Source: Alteribacter populi (GTDB lineage Bacteria > Bacillota > Bacilli > Bacillales > Salisediminibacteriaceae). Taken from it: DNA of 64,000 bases. A program made the position numbers and the translations under genes. Position 1 is the first letter of the stretch; each line of letters begins with the position of its first letter. Under the pieces are notes generated by a model that was not told where the DNA came from, searched no databases, and worked only from the letters and a program-made list of their open reading frames with translations. The stretch covers positions 2,626,368 to 2,690,367 of the forward strand of contig NZ_KZ293963.1 of assembly GCF_002352765.1 (NCBI RefSeq). The letters are read 5' to 3'. This document shows, one piece after another, positions 1 to 8,849 of the stretch.

Positions 1-1
1 C

Positions 2-931
2 GCATTAGGTGTCGGTCTCGCTGCCACTCACCACGCCGTCCCTCCTACTCCAGGTCCACTAGGTGTAGCAGGAATATTCAATGTCGATGTCGGCATGATG
101 CTATTATACGGTTTAATTTTTGCAGGACCGATGATCGTAGTCGGTGTATTTTACGCTAAATGGATCGGGAAAAAAATCTATCAACTGCCAACTGAAGACG
201 GCTTAGATTTCCACCGTCCAGACATGCCGAACTCTTTAGAAGAATATTATCAAATGCAAGAAAATAAAAACTTGCCATCATTAGGTCGCTCAGTTGCCCC
301 TATCCTTGTTCCAATCATTTTAATTTTTGCGAATACGACAGTGTCCGCTTTCGGTGTAGAAGGAACTGTTGCAGAGTACGTGCAATTCTTCGGATCACCA
401 GTCATTGCCGTTGCGATCGGCTTAATTTTCGCAATCTACGGTTTATTCGGTAAAGTGAAACAGGCTGATGCAATAGACCGTATGGAAGAAGGCATAAAAA
501 CAGCCGGGATTATTCTTCTTGTCACCGGTGCCGGTGGAGCATTAGGGAACGTCCTCCGCGTGAGCGGCAGCGGCGATTATATCGCCGAACAAATTGCGAA
601 TACCGCTCTTCCCGCGGTGCTACTCCCTTTCTTCATTGCGACGATTGTCCGTCTCATTCAAGGTAGTGGAACCGTGGCGATGATCACCGCTGCCTCCATT
701 TCCGCACCAATCGTTTCAGGAATGGATATTAACATGGTCCTAGCTGCTCAAGCCGCAACACTCGGTGCTATGATCTTCTCTTACTTCAACGACAGTCTAT
801 TCTGGGTGGTCAACCGCATGCTCGGAATTAAAAACGTAAAAGAACAACTGCTCGTTTGGTCAATCCCAACCACCATCGCTTGGTTCATGGCACTCGTAAT
901 GATCGTCATTACGAATATGATTGTTGGGTAA
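2..931 (+). CDS. GntP-family permease (gluconate/organic acid:H+ symporter), 5' truncated by window edge
   Basis: The reading frame is open from base 2, so the gene starts before the window. The first visible residues include HHAVPPTPGPLG, the conserved proline/glycine motif of GntP-type permeases. Several long hydrophobic helices follow (for example VAPILVPIILIFANT and VLLPFFIATIVRLIQGSGTVA), and the protein ends in a hydrophobic helix. GntP proteins import gluconate or related sugar acids across the cytoplasmic membrane; the exact substrate cannot be told from this fragment. An internal ATG at 95 would begin in the middle of the fold, so it is not taken as the start. A terminator follows 20 bases after the stop, so this is the last gene of its unit. 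Confidence 0.85.
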   Translation, partial: ALGVGLAATHHAVPPTPGPLGVAGIFNVDVGMMLLYGLIFAGPMIVVGVFYAKWIGKKIYQLPTEDGLDFHRPDMPNSLEEYYQMQENKNLPSLGRSVAPILVPIILIFANTTVSAFGVEGTVAEYVQFFGSPVIAVAIGLIFAIYGLFGKVKQADAIDRMEEGIKTAGIILLVTGAGGALGNVLRVSGSGDYIAEQIANTALPAVLLPFFIATIVRLIQGSGTVAMITAASISAPIVSGMDINMVLAAQAATLGAMIFSYFNDSLFWVVNRMLGIKNVKEQLLVWSIPTTIAWFMALVMIVITNMIVG

Positions 932-951
932 GGTAGGTTGTGAATGTCGGG

Positions 952-983
952 AAACCGCTTCTTCATTGGAGGAGCGGTTTTTT
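952..983 (+). terminator. Rho-independent terminator after the GntP permease
   Basis: Stem AAACCGCT / AGCGGTTT around a 13-base loop, followed by a T-run, about 20 bases after the permease stop codon. Confidence 0.85.
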
Positions 984-1080
984 GGTGGGATTGCTTAGCT
1001 TAGCTTAGCTTTGGATTCTAGTCAAAGAGGGGCTTATTGTGGTTCATCGATCTAGTCAATTATAATACGGCTCTGTTACA

Positions 1081-1190
1081 GGCGGACGCTTTCCGCGGGC
1101 AACGCTTCAGCCTCCTCGGGAAACCCACCCTGCGGGGTCTTCAGCTGTTGCTTTTCCCACTGGAGTCGCCGCCTTTCACTCCGCCGAAGC
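1081..1190 (+). repeat. Dispersed GC-rich repeat, CTTTCCGCGGGC family (copy 1)
   Basis: GC-rich block in AT-rich surroundings, with GGACGCTTTCCGCGGGC, AACGCTTCAGCCTCCTC, TGCGGGGTCTTCAGCTG and TTGCTTTTCCCA in order. The same modules recur at 21808-21955 and, in reverse, at 25673-25799. From memory, similar sequences are common between genes in Bacillaceae. An open frame across it (1037-1228) looks spurious. Confidence 0.7.
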
Positions 1191-1228
1191 TAGTCTGGAA
1201 AACAATTGCCGCTTGGAAAATAGCCTAA

Positions 1229-1731
1229 GTGGGAGGATAAAGTTTTTGAATGTTCATAAGCGCTTTCCCTTCATTTTCTTAGGGAGACAGAGCCGGTAGG
1301 TTACCACCTTTAAAATTAACTTTGATTCTTTTATTAAATTCTAGGGGCTATTCGTCTACACTATTCAATGTAGAGCTTCTTTTATATGATTTTTTGACTC
1401 ATAAGGTGAGAACTTTAAAAGGTAGTAGGACCACACCAGACAACCGGTTCATCGATTAGTAGCTATTTTTATGACTAATCTAGGATACATTCATCTGCTA
1501 AAAAGATCTGCATTTCGACTTGTTAAACAAACGTTTGATTAAATTAAGTAGATTGTTATGCAAGCTCGAATCAAGTAGATTTCTGGTGATGGATGCTTTT
1601 CTTCCTAAACCCTTAAACTAGATACTAGATCTTGCCCCAGGTTGACTACTTAGCTCGAGCTGGTGACTACATCCCGTATACTCTTGACAAGATCACACTC
1701 CCATAAGAAAAACCGCAAAGTGGTCTTTTAT
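1229..1731. other. Intergenic stretch with no recognisable gene
   Basis: No open frame with a ribosome-binding site and no protein similarity could be seen. An AAACGTTT palindrome (near 1531) and several scattered CTAGATC/CTAGTC-like words are present. The stretch looks like degenerate repeat material. Confidence 0.5.
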
Positions 1732-2085
1732 TAAAAACAGCGTTAGCTTCCGCCGTATGTTTTAAAGTCTCAAGGATGCTTTACAACTTCATCAAAGTAA
1801 GTGAATTCTACACAAAAGTGAAGGAATTCTACCAAAAGGAAACTTACCTTTCGCAAAGTGGGGTAATTCTACACAAAAGAGTGATTATTATACACAATGG
1901 AGTGTTTTTTCTACACAAAAGTGAAGGAATTCTACCAAAAGGAAACTTACCTTTCGCAAAGTGGGGGAATTCTACACAAAAGAGTGATTATTATACACAA
2001 TGGAGTGTTTTTTCTACACAAAAGTGAAGGAATTCTACCAAAAGCCCTTGATACGAGCGGCGTGAAGGTAGCTGTCCGCTCTATA
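1732..2085 (+). repeat. CTCAAGGATG-family element split by a tandem array
   Basis: The left half (1732-1783: AAAAACAGC, then TTTTAAAGTCTCAAGGATGC) and the right half (2047-2085: TTGAT, then GAGCGGCGTGAAGG and GCTGTCCGCT) correspond to the two halves of intact copies at 21543-21650, 62514-62617 and 63295-63377. In those copies the halves are nearly adjacent; here about 260 bases of array sequence lie between them. Confidence 0.65.
1808..2044 (+). repeat. 103-bp direct tandem repeat (2.3 copies) built from the 21-bp TTCTACACAAAAG motif
   Basis: The word CTACACAAAAGTGAAGG occurs at 1808, 1911 and 2014, an exact 103-base period with only one or two differences between the first two copies. Each copy is made of degenerate subunits of about 21 bases containing (A)TTCTACACAAAAG. 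This is the reverse complement of the core in the arrays at 8414-8770 and 9854-10790. Two overlapping open frames here simply read the repeat and are not taken as genes. Confidence 0.85.
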
Positions 2086-2125
2086 AATTTGTATGAAAAC
2101 AACTTGGCCAGAAGACAATACTAAA

Positions 2126-2384
2126 GTAAGCCCTCCATTTCTTAAGGACTAAACTAATTAATTTGTTTATCATTTTATAAAATAATATATCCTTCCCTTT
2201 AACAATTTTATTGGTAATAAGGAGAATGTAATCAGGGCCTAGTCATCATACACTCACGATTTTGAAGTGACTCTATATTATTATGATCGAGATATATTGG
2301 TTTAGACTAATCTATGGGCGAAGGTGTTATTTTCATTGTAGATGGTGGCTACGAGTAGCGTAGCCATGGTTGTTTGTTATCTTT
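2126..2384. other. Intergenic stretch with one strong hairpin
   Basis: AT-rich, with no supported gene. A perfect 8-bp hairpin TGGCTACG/CGTAGCCA lies at 2346-2366. It has no T-run, so its role is unknown. Confidence 0.4.
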
Positions 2385-2417
2385 CAAAAAAAAGACAGCC
2401 ACAAGGGCTGCCTTTTG
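2385..2417 (-). terminator. Terminator of the ABC binding-protein gene
   Basis: Stem GGCAGCC/GGCTGTC read on the minus strand, followed by a run of eight T, just after the stop of the binding protein. Confidence 0.8.
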
Positions 2418-2427
2418 TAAGTGTTGC

Positions 2428-4041
2428 TTAGTTAAGTGTTACATCATGTAGTTGGTACAGGCCGTTTGGATGCTTCCAGAAGCCTTGTACTTCGTCTCTA
2501 AGACCTACAAGGTACGTTTGGTGGTAAAGGTAAAGCATTGGTGCGTCGTCTACTAGGATTTCCATTGCTTGCTCGTATAGATCAGCGCGAACTTCTTCGT
2601 CTGATTCTTCACGTGCTTCAACTAGTATGTCATCTAGCTCTTGGCTGTCAGTGAATGTACGGTTACCTGCTGCTCCGTGTTGAGAAGAGTGGAACAGTGG
2701 GTACATTCCGTAGTCAGCGTCACCTGTTACAGTAACCCAACCTAGGATGAACATGTCGTGCTGTCCTTCAGCTGTGTTATCAAGGTACGCGCCCCACTCA
2801 AGTACTTCGATGGATACGTCTACGTCGATTTCAGCAAGTTGAGCTTGAACGATTTCCGCGATGTCTTGACGCTCACGGCTGTCGTTTGTCCAAATTGTTG
2901 TTTCGAAACCATCTTCATAGCCTGCTTCAGCTAGAAGTTCTTGTGCGCGCTCTGGGTCGTAGTCAATGCTGTCTACGTCTTGGCTAAATCCAAATACTTG
3001 CTCACCGATTGGTCCGATAGCTGGGTCTGCTGCGCCTTCTACTACACTATTGATGATGGCATCTTTATCGATTGCCATTGAAAGTGCTTGACGAACAGTT
3101 GGGTCATCAAATGGTTCTTTGTCATTGTTGAAACCAATGTAAGATGTGCTTAAGCTTGCCTGCTCGTAAACGCTAGCGCCGTCTGAGTTTTCTACACGGC
3201 TGCGGTCACTTGGGCTTACTGGGTAAGTGATGTGAACATCGCCTGTTTCAAGTTCACCTACACGAGTTAGGTCTTCAGGTACAACTTTAAATGTTACAGT
3301 GTCGACGTTTGCTTCCTCGCCCCAGTAGTTTTCGTTTTTAACGAGATTTACTTCGTTACCGGAATCCCAGTTCTCAAATTCAAAGATACCTGTTCCGATA
3401 GGGTTTTTGTTAATGTAGTCTCCTGGCTGTTCGCCGTCTTCCATTGCTTCGTAATCAGCTTCAATCGCTTCTGCACTAATCATGCTACCACCAGTGTGAG
3501 CTAGGTGGGATGGTAGTGGAGAAAACGGGAATTCTGTGTGGAATTGAACAGTGTAGTCATCTACAACGACTACTTCTTCTACCATTTCAAATAGGAATTG
3601 ACGTGGAGAAGCAACGTCTGGATCTAGGACACGTTCCATGTTGGCTTTTACAACTTCTGCGTTAAACTCAGATCCGTCGTGGAATGTTACGTCCTCGCGT
3701 AATGTAAATTCCCAAACATCTTCCTCTACTGCTTCCCAATCAGTTGCTAGAAGTGGCTCAAGTTCCATTTCTTCACTTTGAGTTAATAATGTTTCGAAAA
3801 TATTATGTTGAACGTTACTTGAAGGAACGTCGTTGGAACCGTGTGGGTCCATGGCCTCTGCATCTGATCCAGTTGCAATGACTAGGTCGCCGCCTTCAGC
3901 TGTTTCTTCTGTACCGCCGTCTTCCTCTCCGTCTGTGCCGCCATCTGTTCCACCTTCGTCTGGTTCGCTTGCACAACCTACTAATGCTAGCGCCATAACA
4001 GAAGGAATGGCAATGGATTTAAACCATTTGCTTTTTTTCAC
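2428..4041 (-). CDS. Peptide/glutathione-type ABC transporter substrate-binding lipoprotein (SBP family 5)
   Basis: This is the extracytoplasmic solute receptor of the importer encoded divergently at 4370-8239. The 537-aa product starts with KKSKWFKSIAIPSVM and a lipobox ALVGC, so it should be lipid-anchored outside the membrane. An Asp/Glu/Gly-rich linker and a full-length family 5 fold follow (VWEFTLREDVTFHDGS, GTGIFEFENW, ALSMAIDKDAI). The start chosen is GTG at 4041, seven bases after AAGGGGG; a TTG ten codons upstream has no ribosome-binding site. The mature protein is strongly acidic, as expected for a surface protein in an alkaline or saline habitat. The closest subgroup seems to be the glutathione/dipeptide receptors, but the ligand is inferred. 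Confidence 0.85.
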   Translation of the reverse strand: MKKSKWFKSIAIPSVMALALVGCASEPDEGGTDGGTDGEEDGGTEETAEGGDLVIATGSDAEAMDPHGSNDVPSSNVQHNIFETLLTQSEEMELEPLLATDWEAVEEDVWEFTLREDVTFHDGSEFNAEVVKANMERVLDPDVASPRQFLFEMVEEVVVVDDYTVQFHTEFPFSPLPSHLAHTGGSMISAEAIEADYEAMEDGEQPGDYINKNPIGTGIFEFENWDSGNEVNLVKNENYWGEEANVDTVTFKVVPEDLTRVGELETGDVHITYPVSPSDRSRVENSDGASVYEQASLSTSYIGFNNDKEPFDDPTVRQALSMAIDKDAIINSVVEGAADPAIGPIGEQVFGFSQDVDSIDYDPERAQELLAEAGYEDGFETTIWTNDSRERQDIAEIVQAQLAEIDVDVSIEVLEWGAYLDNTAEGQHDMFILGWVTVTGDADYGMYPLFHSSQHGAAGNRTFTDSQELDDILVEAREESDEEVRADLYEQAMEILVDDAPMLYLYHQTYLVGLRDEVQGFWKHPNGLYQLHDVTLN

Positions 4042-4273
4042 TGTAGTTACCCCCTTGTAATATGAATGCAATGATTCAATTAATAACCTACACCATACTT
4101 TTGGAAATTACAAGTGGAAATAGTTTTAACATTTTAATTTTTCGAGATCTACAAAAAAATATTTTAATAGTATAGTAATAAAAGAGAGGAAAAAACGTTG
4201 ATTTGTCGGGTTTTGTCGACCATGTAAGCGCAATCAACTATTGGTATGACAATAATTTCAAGGTATTACACGC

Positions 4274-4301
4274 TTGTAATATTTTGTTGAAATGATATAA
4301 T
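4274..4301 (+). promoter_or_regulatory. Probable sigma-A promoter of the ABC permease/ATPase operon
   Basis: TTGTAA, 16 bases, then a perfect TATAAT, 69 bases before the ATG of the first permease gene. The divergent gap is about 330 bases and must also hold the binding-protein promoter, which I could not place. Confidence 0.5.
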
Positions 4302-4369
4302 TTCTTGTGTTATGCGAATCGCAACAACCATGAAAAAATTCAAATAATTTGGAACAGGAGGATGATCTG

Positions 4370-5263
4370 ATGGCTGAGACTACTTTAAATAATAGACCAG
4401 CTACAAAGCCCCCATCACCGTCAATTGAAAATTTAAAGACCGTTTTCAAAAAATTACGCAAAAATAAAGCTGCGATGGTCGGTGGAGGTTTAATAATTTT
4501 CTTTATTTTAGTGTCCATTTTTGGGCCTCTATTAACATCTCATTCACCAACATCTATTGATCTAACAAACCGGATGGCAAGCCCATCTTCAGAGCATTGG
4601 TTTGGGACAGACCACCAAGGTAGAGATATCTTTACACGAATTATCCATGGAATGTCTATAACACTCTACATCGGTTTTAGTTCCGTATTAATCGGGGCAA
4701 TCTTCGGGGTTATTATTGGTCTTTTCTCCGGGTATTACGGAAAAAAAGTGGATGCAATTCTTATGAGAATGATGGACGTGTTACTTGCTTTCCCTGGTAT
4801 TTTGTTAGCACTTGCGATTGTAACGGTATTAGGTGGAAGCCTACAAAACGTAATTATTGCCGTCGGTATTTTTTCCGTTCCGGTATTTGCGCGTATTGTC
4901 CGTGGTTCAACGCTTGCGGTTCGTAAACTTGAATATGTCGATGCAGTTCGAGCACTCGGTGCTACTGACATGCGTATCATTTTCAGACACGTTTTACCGA
5001 ATATTTTGTCGCCAATTATCGTCCAAGCGACACTTCGTATGGCTACTGCGATTCTTACTGCCAGCGGGCTTTCGTTCTTGGGCTTAGGTGCACAGCCTCC
5101 AATGCCAGAGTGGGGCGCGATGCTAAGTGCCGGTCGTAACTATATGTGGGACAGCCCTCACATTGCTTTGTTCCCTGGTTTAGCAATTGTCATTGTTGTA
5201 TTAGCGTTTAACATCTTCGGTGACGGCTTACGTGATGCACTTGATCCTAAATTGAAAGCTTAA
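4370..5263 (+). CDS. ABC transporter permease, DppC/OppC type
   Basis: One of the two membrane channel subunits of the peptide-type importer. The protein is 297 aa. The N-terminal OppC_N region (KLRKNKAAMVGGGLIIFFILVS) is followed by the typical HWFGTDHQGRDIFTRI and a BPD_transp_1 domain with the EAA-loop equivalent (YVDAVRALGATDMRIIFRHVLPNI). The start is the ATG at 4370, eight bases after AGGAGG; a longer frame from 4349 has no support. The next permease follows after 15 bases. The order C-B-D-F differs from the usual B-C-D-F. Confidence 0.85.
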   Translation: MAETTLNNRPATKPPSPSIENLKTVFKKLRKNKAAMVGGGLIIFFILVSIFGPLLTSHSPTSIDLTNRMASPSSEHWFGTDHQGRDIFTRIIHGMSITLYIGFSSVLIGAIFGVIIGLFSGYYGKKVDAILMRMMDVLLAFPGILLALAIVTVLGGSLQNVIIAVGIFSVPVFARIVRGSTLAVRKLEYVDAVRALGATDMRIIFRHVLPNILSPIIVQATLRMATAILTASGLSFLGLGAQPPMPEWGAMLSAGRNYMWDSPHIALFPGLAIVIVVLAFNIFGDGLRDALDPKLKA

Positions 5264-5278
5264 GAGAGGTGAGAAACG

Positions 5279-6202
5279 ATGCTTATATATGTAATTAGAC
5301 GTTTAATTCAAACGATCCCCGTTCTTCTCGGGGTTACGATTTTAGTATTCTCTATGATGCACTTGATTCCTGGTGACCCAGCACAAATCATTGCTGGTGA
5401 GAGTGCCAGTGAACAACAAGTCGAACAGATGAGAGATCGACTTGGTTTAAACGAGCCTATCATTGTCCAATACGGTAAATTTTTAGGTGGTATTTTACAA
5501 GGTGACTTAGGAAACTCAATCCGAAGCGGTAATGCCGTTAGCTCTGAAATCGGCAGTCGGATTATGATAACCGTAGAACTGGCCCTCTATAGTACGATAC
5601 TCAGTATTTTTATGGGGTTGATTGCGGGAATTATTTCTGCAACGAAACGCTACACGTTTATTGATACGTTTATTATGATTTTTGCCCTATTCGGTTTATC
5701 CATGCCGAACTTCTGGTTGGGACTTATGCTTATTCAATATTTTGCACTCCCGCCTCTTCAGTGGTTCCCGGTATCCGGTTGGGGTACGGCAGGGCATATT
5801 GTGTTGCCAGTTATTACACTCGGAACAGCCGGCGCGGCGATTATCGCTCGTATGACGCGTTCCAGTATGCTTGAAGTTATTAACCAAGACTACATTCGTA
5901 CGGCTCGTGCCAAAGGGGTAAAAGAGCGCTACGTTATTTATAAGCACGCCCTTCGTAATGCTTTGATTCCGGTTGTAACCGTTGTGGGTCTACAATTCGG
6001 TGCGTTACTTGGCGGAACAGTTTTAACAGAAACGGTATTTACGATTAACGGGATGGGGCGACTCGTCATTGAGGCGATTAACGCTCGTGACTTCCCAATT
6101 GTTCAAGGGTCTGTATTAGTGATTGCCCTATTGTTCGTACTCGTAAACTTGATTGTTGACATTAGCTATCGATTCTTAAATAAACGAATTGAATTGGATT
6201 AA
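5279..6202 (+). CDS. ABC transporter permease, DppB/OppB type
   Basis: Second membrane subunit of the importer, 307 aa. It begins MLIYVIRRLIQTIPVLLGV, the classical DppB start, and has HLIPGDPAQIIAGE and the cytoplasmic coupling loop YIRTARAKGVKERYVIYKHALRNALIP. About six transmembrane helices are visible. AGAGAGGTG precedes the ATG. It is co-transcribed with the permease before it and the ATPase that starts 17 bases after its stop. Confidence 0.85.
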   Translation: MLIYVIRRLIQTIPVLLGVTILVFSMMHLIPGDPAQIIAGESASEQQVEQMRDRLGLNEPIIVQYGKFLGGILQGDLGNSIRSGNAVSSEIGSRIMITVELALYSTILSIFMGLIAGIISATKRYTFIDTFIMIFALFGLSMPNFWLGLMLIQYFALPPLQWFPVSGWGTAGHIVLPVITLGTAGAAIIARMTRSSMLEVINQDYIRTARAKGVKERYVIYKHALRNALIPVVTVVGLQFGALLGGTVLTETVFTINGMGRLVIEAINARDFPIVQGSVLVIALLFVLVNLIVDISYRFLNKRIELD

Positions 6203-6219
6203 GGAAGGAGGGTACTTCT

Positions 6220-7251
6220 ATGGCAAACAACAGTATTATTGAAGTAAACGACTTACAAACATCATTTTTTATGGAAGATAAAGAAGTAAAAGCTGTCGAC
6301 GGCGTAACATTTGATGTGCCTAGTGGTAAAACATTAGGAATTGTAGGAGAGTCAGGTTCCGGTAAAAGTATTACCTCTCTTTCCATCATGCGTCTCATTG
6401 CAGAACCGGGTAAAATTAAAGGCGGCGAAATTAACTTTAACGGTGAAAACTTGCTAAATAAATCAGAGGCTGAAATGCGAGGCATTCGAGGAAATCAGAT
6501 CTCAATGATTTTCCAAGAGCCGATGACTTCTTTGAACCCGGTTTTTACCGTAGGAGATCAAATTTCAGAAGCGGTGATGATTCACCAAGGTTTATCTAAA
6601 AAGCAAGCAATGGCCAAATCGCTAGAAATGCTCGAGCTTGTGGGAATCCCTTCTCCTAAAACACGTCTGAAGAATTACCCGCACGAACTTTCCGGCGGGA
6701 TGCGTCAACGTGTGATGATTGCAATTGCACTTGCATGTCGTCCAGAGCTCTTGATTGCCGATGAGCCAACGACAGCGTTGGACGTGACAATTCAAGCACA
6801 GATTTTACGGTTAATGCGCAACTTGCAAGACGAACTTGGCATGAGTGTTATTTTGATCACGCACGACCTCGGCGTTGTAGCTGAAACATGTGATTACGTT
6901 GCGGTTATGTACGCTGGTAAAATCGTAGAATATGCTGATGTAAATACACTATTCTCAAATCCGAAGCACCCTTATACGGTTGGCTTATTGAAATCTCTCC
7001 CGCGTCATGACATTGACCAAGAGGGTGACTTGAGTACAATCAAAGGGATGGTGCCTACACCAGACGCTATGCCAGAAGGCTGTCGTTTTGCACCGCGTTG
7101 TCCGTTTGCAAGTGACATTTGTCGCGAAAGCTTACCTCATTTAGAAAACGAAGAAAACGGAAATCAAGTCCGTTGTTGGATTCATACCGACAAGTGGGAC
7201 GGTCCGGAGGTGAACGTCAGAAATGACTACGAATCTGCTGCAAGTAAATAA
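6220..7251 (+). CDS. ABC transporter ATP-binding protein, DppD/OppD type
   Basis: One of two cytoplasmic ATPases driving the importer, 343 aa. Visible motifs are Walker A GESGSGKS near residue 41, Q-loop MIFQEPMTSLNP, signature LSGGMRQRV, Walker B LLIADEPTTALD and H-loop ITHDLG. The C-terminal oligopeptide-transporter extension GCRFAPRCPFASDIC carries the cysteines found in DppD/OppD. The gene overlaps the next one by 29 bases, which suggests translational coupling. Confidence 0.9.
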   Translation: MANNSIIEVNDLQTSFFMEDKEVKAVDGVTFDVPSGKTLGIVGESGSGKSITSLSIMRLIAEPGKIKGGEINFNGENLLNKSEAEMRGIRGNQISMIFQEPMTSLNPVFTVGDQISEAVMIHQGLSKKQAMAKSLEMLELVGIPSPKTRLKNYPHELSGGMRQRVMIAIALACRPELLIADEPTTALDVTIQAQILRLMRNLQDELGMSVILITHDLGVVAETCDYVAVMYAGKIVEYADVNTLFSNPKHPYTVGLLKSLPRHDIDQEGDLSTIKGMVPTPDAMPEGCRFAPRCPFASDICRESLPHLENEENGNQVRCWIHTDKWDGPEVNVRNDYESAASK

Positions 7252-8239
7252 TTTAAAACAGTACTTCCCGATCAAAGGTGGAATTTTCGGCCGTCGCGTC
7301 AATGACGTTAAAGCCGTTGATGATATTACGTTCGGTGTTAGAGCCGGCGAAACGTTAAGCATCGTAGGTGAGTCCGGTTGCGGAAAATCAACAACTGGCC
7401 GAGCCATCCTTCGCCTAGACGAGCCTACTTCCGGTGAGGTCACATTTGACGGAGAAGATTTGCTCGGCTTAAGTAAAACGGAAATGCGTAAGCGCCGTAA
7501 AGATCTGCAGATTATTTTTCAAGATCCTTACGCGTCCATCAACCCTCGTCAAACCGTTCGTCAAGTGCTGAACGAAGCGATGGAGATTCAAAATGTAGTA
7601 CCAAAAGAGCAGCGTTTAGAGCGCATGCTCGAGTTAATGGAAACAGTTGGTCTTGGTAAACACCAACTTGACCGCTTCCCTCACGAATTCAGTGGTGGTC
7701 AACGTCAGCGTATCGGTATCGCCCGTGCGTTAGCCGTAGATCCAAAACTCATCGTCTGTGACGAGTCCGTGTCCGCATTGGACGTTTCCATTCAAGCGCA
7801 AGTATTGAACTTGTTGAAGAAATTGCAGAAGGATTTAGACTTAACGTACTTGTTTATTTCCCATGACTTAGGTGTTGTTCGTCACATCTCAGACCGCGTC
7901 ATGGTAATGTACTTGGGTAAAATTGTTGAAATTGCTGATAAAAAATCATTGTTCGACAATCCAAAGCACCCATACACGAAGACGTTATTATCTGCAATTC
8001 CGGTACCAAACCCGAATGAGAAGCGTGATCAAATCATCCTAAAAGGTGACGTACCATCACCAATTGACCCACCAACAGGATGCCGCTTCCACACTCGTTG
8101 CCCGTTCGCAACGGACAAGTGTAAGGATGAAGTACCAGAGCTACGCAACACTGGTAAAGGAATGCTTGATGGTCACAATGCTGCGTGTCATTATATTGAT
8201 GAAATTGAATCTGGTGAAATGCAGCCGAAGTATAGATAA
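7223..8239 (+). CDS. ABC transporter ATP-binding protein, DppF/OppF type
   Basis: Partner ATPase, 338 aa. It has the OppF-type start LLQVNNLKQYFPIKGGIFGR, Walker A GESGCGKST, Q-loop IIFQDPYASINPRQT, signature FSGGQRQRI, Walker B LIVCDESVSALD, H-loop ISHDLG and the C-terminal GCRFHTRCPFATDKC. GGAGG lies 11 bases before the ATG, inside the previous gene. It is the last gene of the operon; a strong terminator follows. Confidence 0.9.
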   Translation: MTTNLLQVNNLKQYFPIKGGIFGRRVNDVKAVDDITFGVRAGETLSIVGESGCGKSTTGRAILRLDEPTSGEVTFDGEDLLGLSKTEMRKRRKDLQIIFQDPYASINPRQTVRQVLNEAMEIQNVVPKEQRLERMLELMETVGLGKHQLDRFPHEFSGGQRQRIGIARALAVDPKLIVCDESVSALDVSIQAQVLNLLKKLQKDLDLTYLFISHDLGVVRHISDRVMVMYLGKIVEIADKKSLFDNPKHPYTKTLLSAIPVPNPNEKRDQIILKGDVPSPIDPPTGCRFHTRCPFATDKCKDEVPELRNTGKGMLDGHNAACHYIDEIESGEMQPKYR

Positions 8240-8245
8240 GGTTTG

Positions 8246-8279
8246 AAAGCAGCGTCCCTTGGTGGGGTGCTGCTTTTTT
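8246..8279 (+). terminator. Terminator of the ABC importer operon
   Basis: Stem AAGCAGC/GCTGCTT and a T-run, seven bases after the stop of the last ATPase gene. Confidence 0.9.
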
Positions 8280-8413
8280 GTTTGGAAATGTTTCTCTGAG
8301 CTTGAACGATCATAAAGATAAGGGTGCTCATCATGCGATTAAGGGGTTTTTCTTTAAATTGGGGAATTGTCTTTGCTTGTTGTAGTATTAACGATTATTG
8401 GTGCTAAAATATA

Positions 8414-8770
8414 TTGCTTTTGGGTAGAGTTTTTTTTGTTTTTGTAGAATGGCCTCTCCTTTTTTTGTTGGTGACTTCTTTTTGTTTTGAGTTAAGTTTG
8501 CCTTTTGTTCAATTAATCCTCTTTTGGGTAGAAATACTTCTCTTTTGTGTTGAATTCATCTGCTTTTGTGTAGAATAATTCCTCTTTTTTGTTGGTTACT
8601 TCTCTTTGTTTTGAACTAAGTTTGCCTTTTGTTCAATTAATTCGCTTTTGTGTAGAAATACTTCTCTTTTGTGTTGAATTAATCTGCTTTTCTGTAGAAT
8701 AATCTCTCTTTTGTGTAGAATTCATTTTTGCTTTTTGTAGGATAAGTTCCTTTTTGTGTGGAAATGCTTT
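8414..8770 (-). repeat. 21-bp degenerate tandem array, core CTTTTGTGTAGAAT (left block)
   Basis: About 16 head-to-tail units of 19-22, mostly 21, bases. Each begins CTTTTGTGTAGAAT or a close variant (CTTTTGTGTTGAAT, CTTTTCTGTAGAAT, CTTTTGTTCAATT) and ends in a variable 7-base tail such as AATTCCT, ACTTCT or CATCTG. The order of variants repeats in the right block at 9854-10790. The array stops about 80 bases before the NERD gene. It fills the intergenic space after the importer terminator. Confidence 0.85.
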
Positions 8771-8849
8771 TTGAGCTTCAAAAATTTTTAAAAACATTGA
8801 AGGAATTTTATCATTTATGTCGAATTATTTTATCTATTAAGAAGAAAGG

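Noticed and set aside
1776..2124. Protein-coding genes reading LHKSEGILPK-type repeats
   Set aside because: The frames exist because the repeat is translated. There is no ribosome-binding site with a sensible start, and the same words occur in noncoding arrays in either orientation.
3833..4060. Ser/Pro-rich open frame on the plus strand
   Set aside because: It is the complementary shadow of the low-complexity linker of the binding protein gene.
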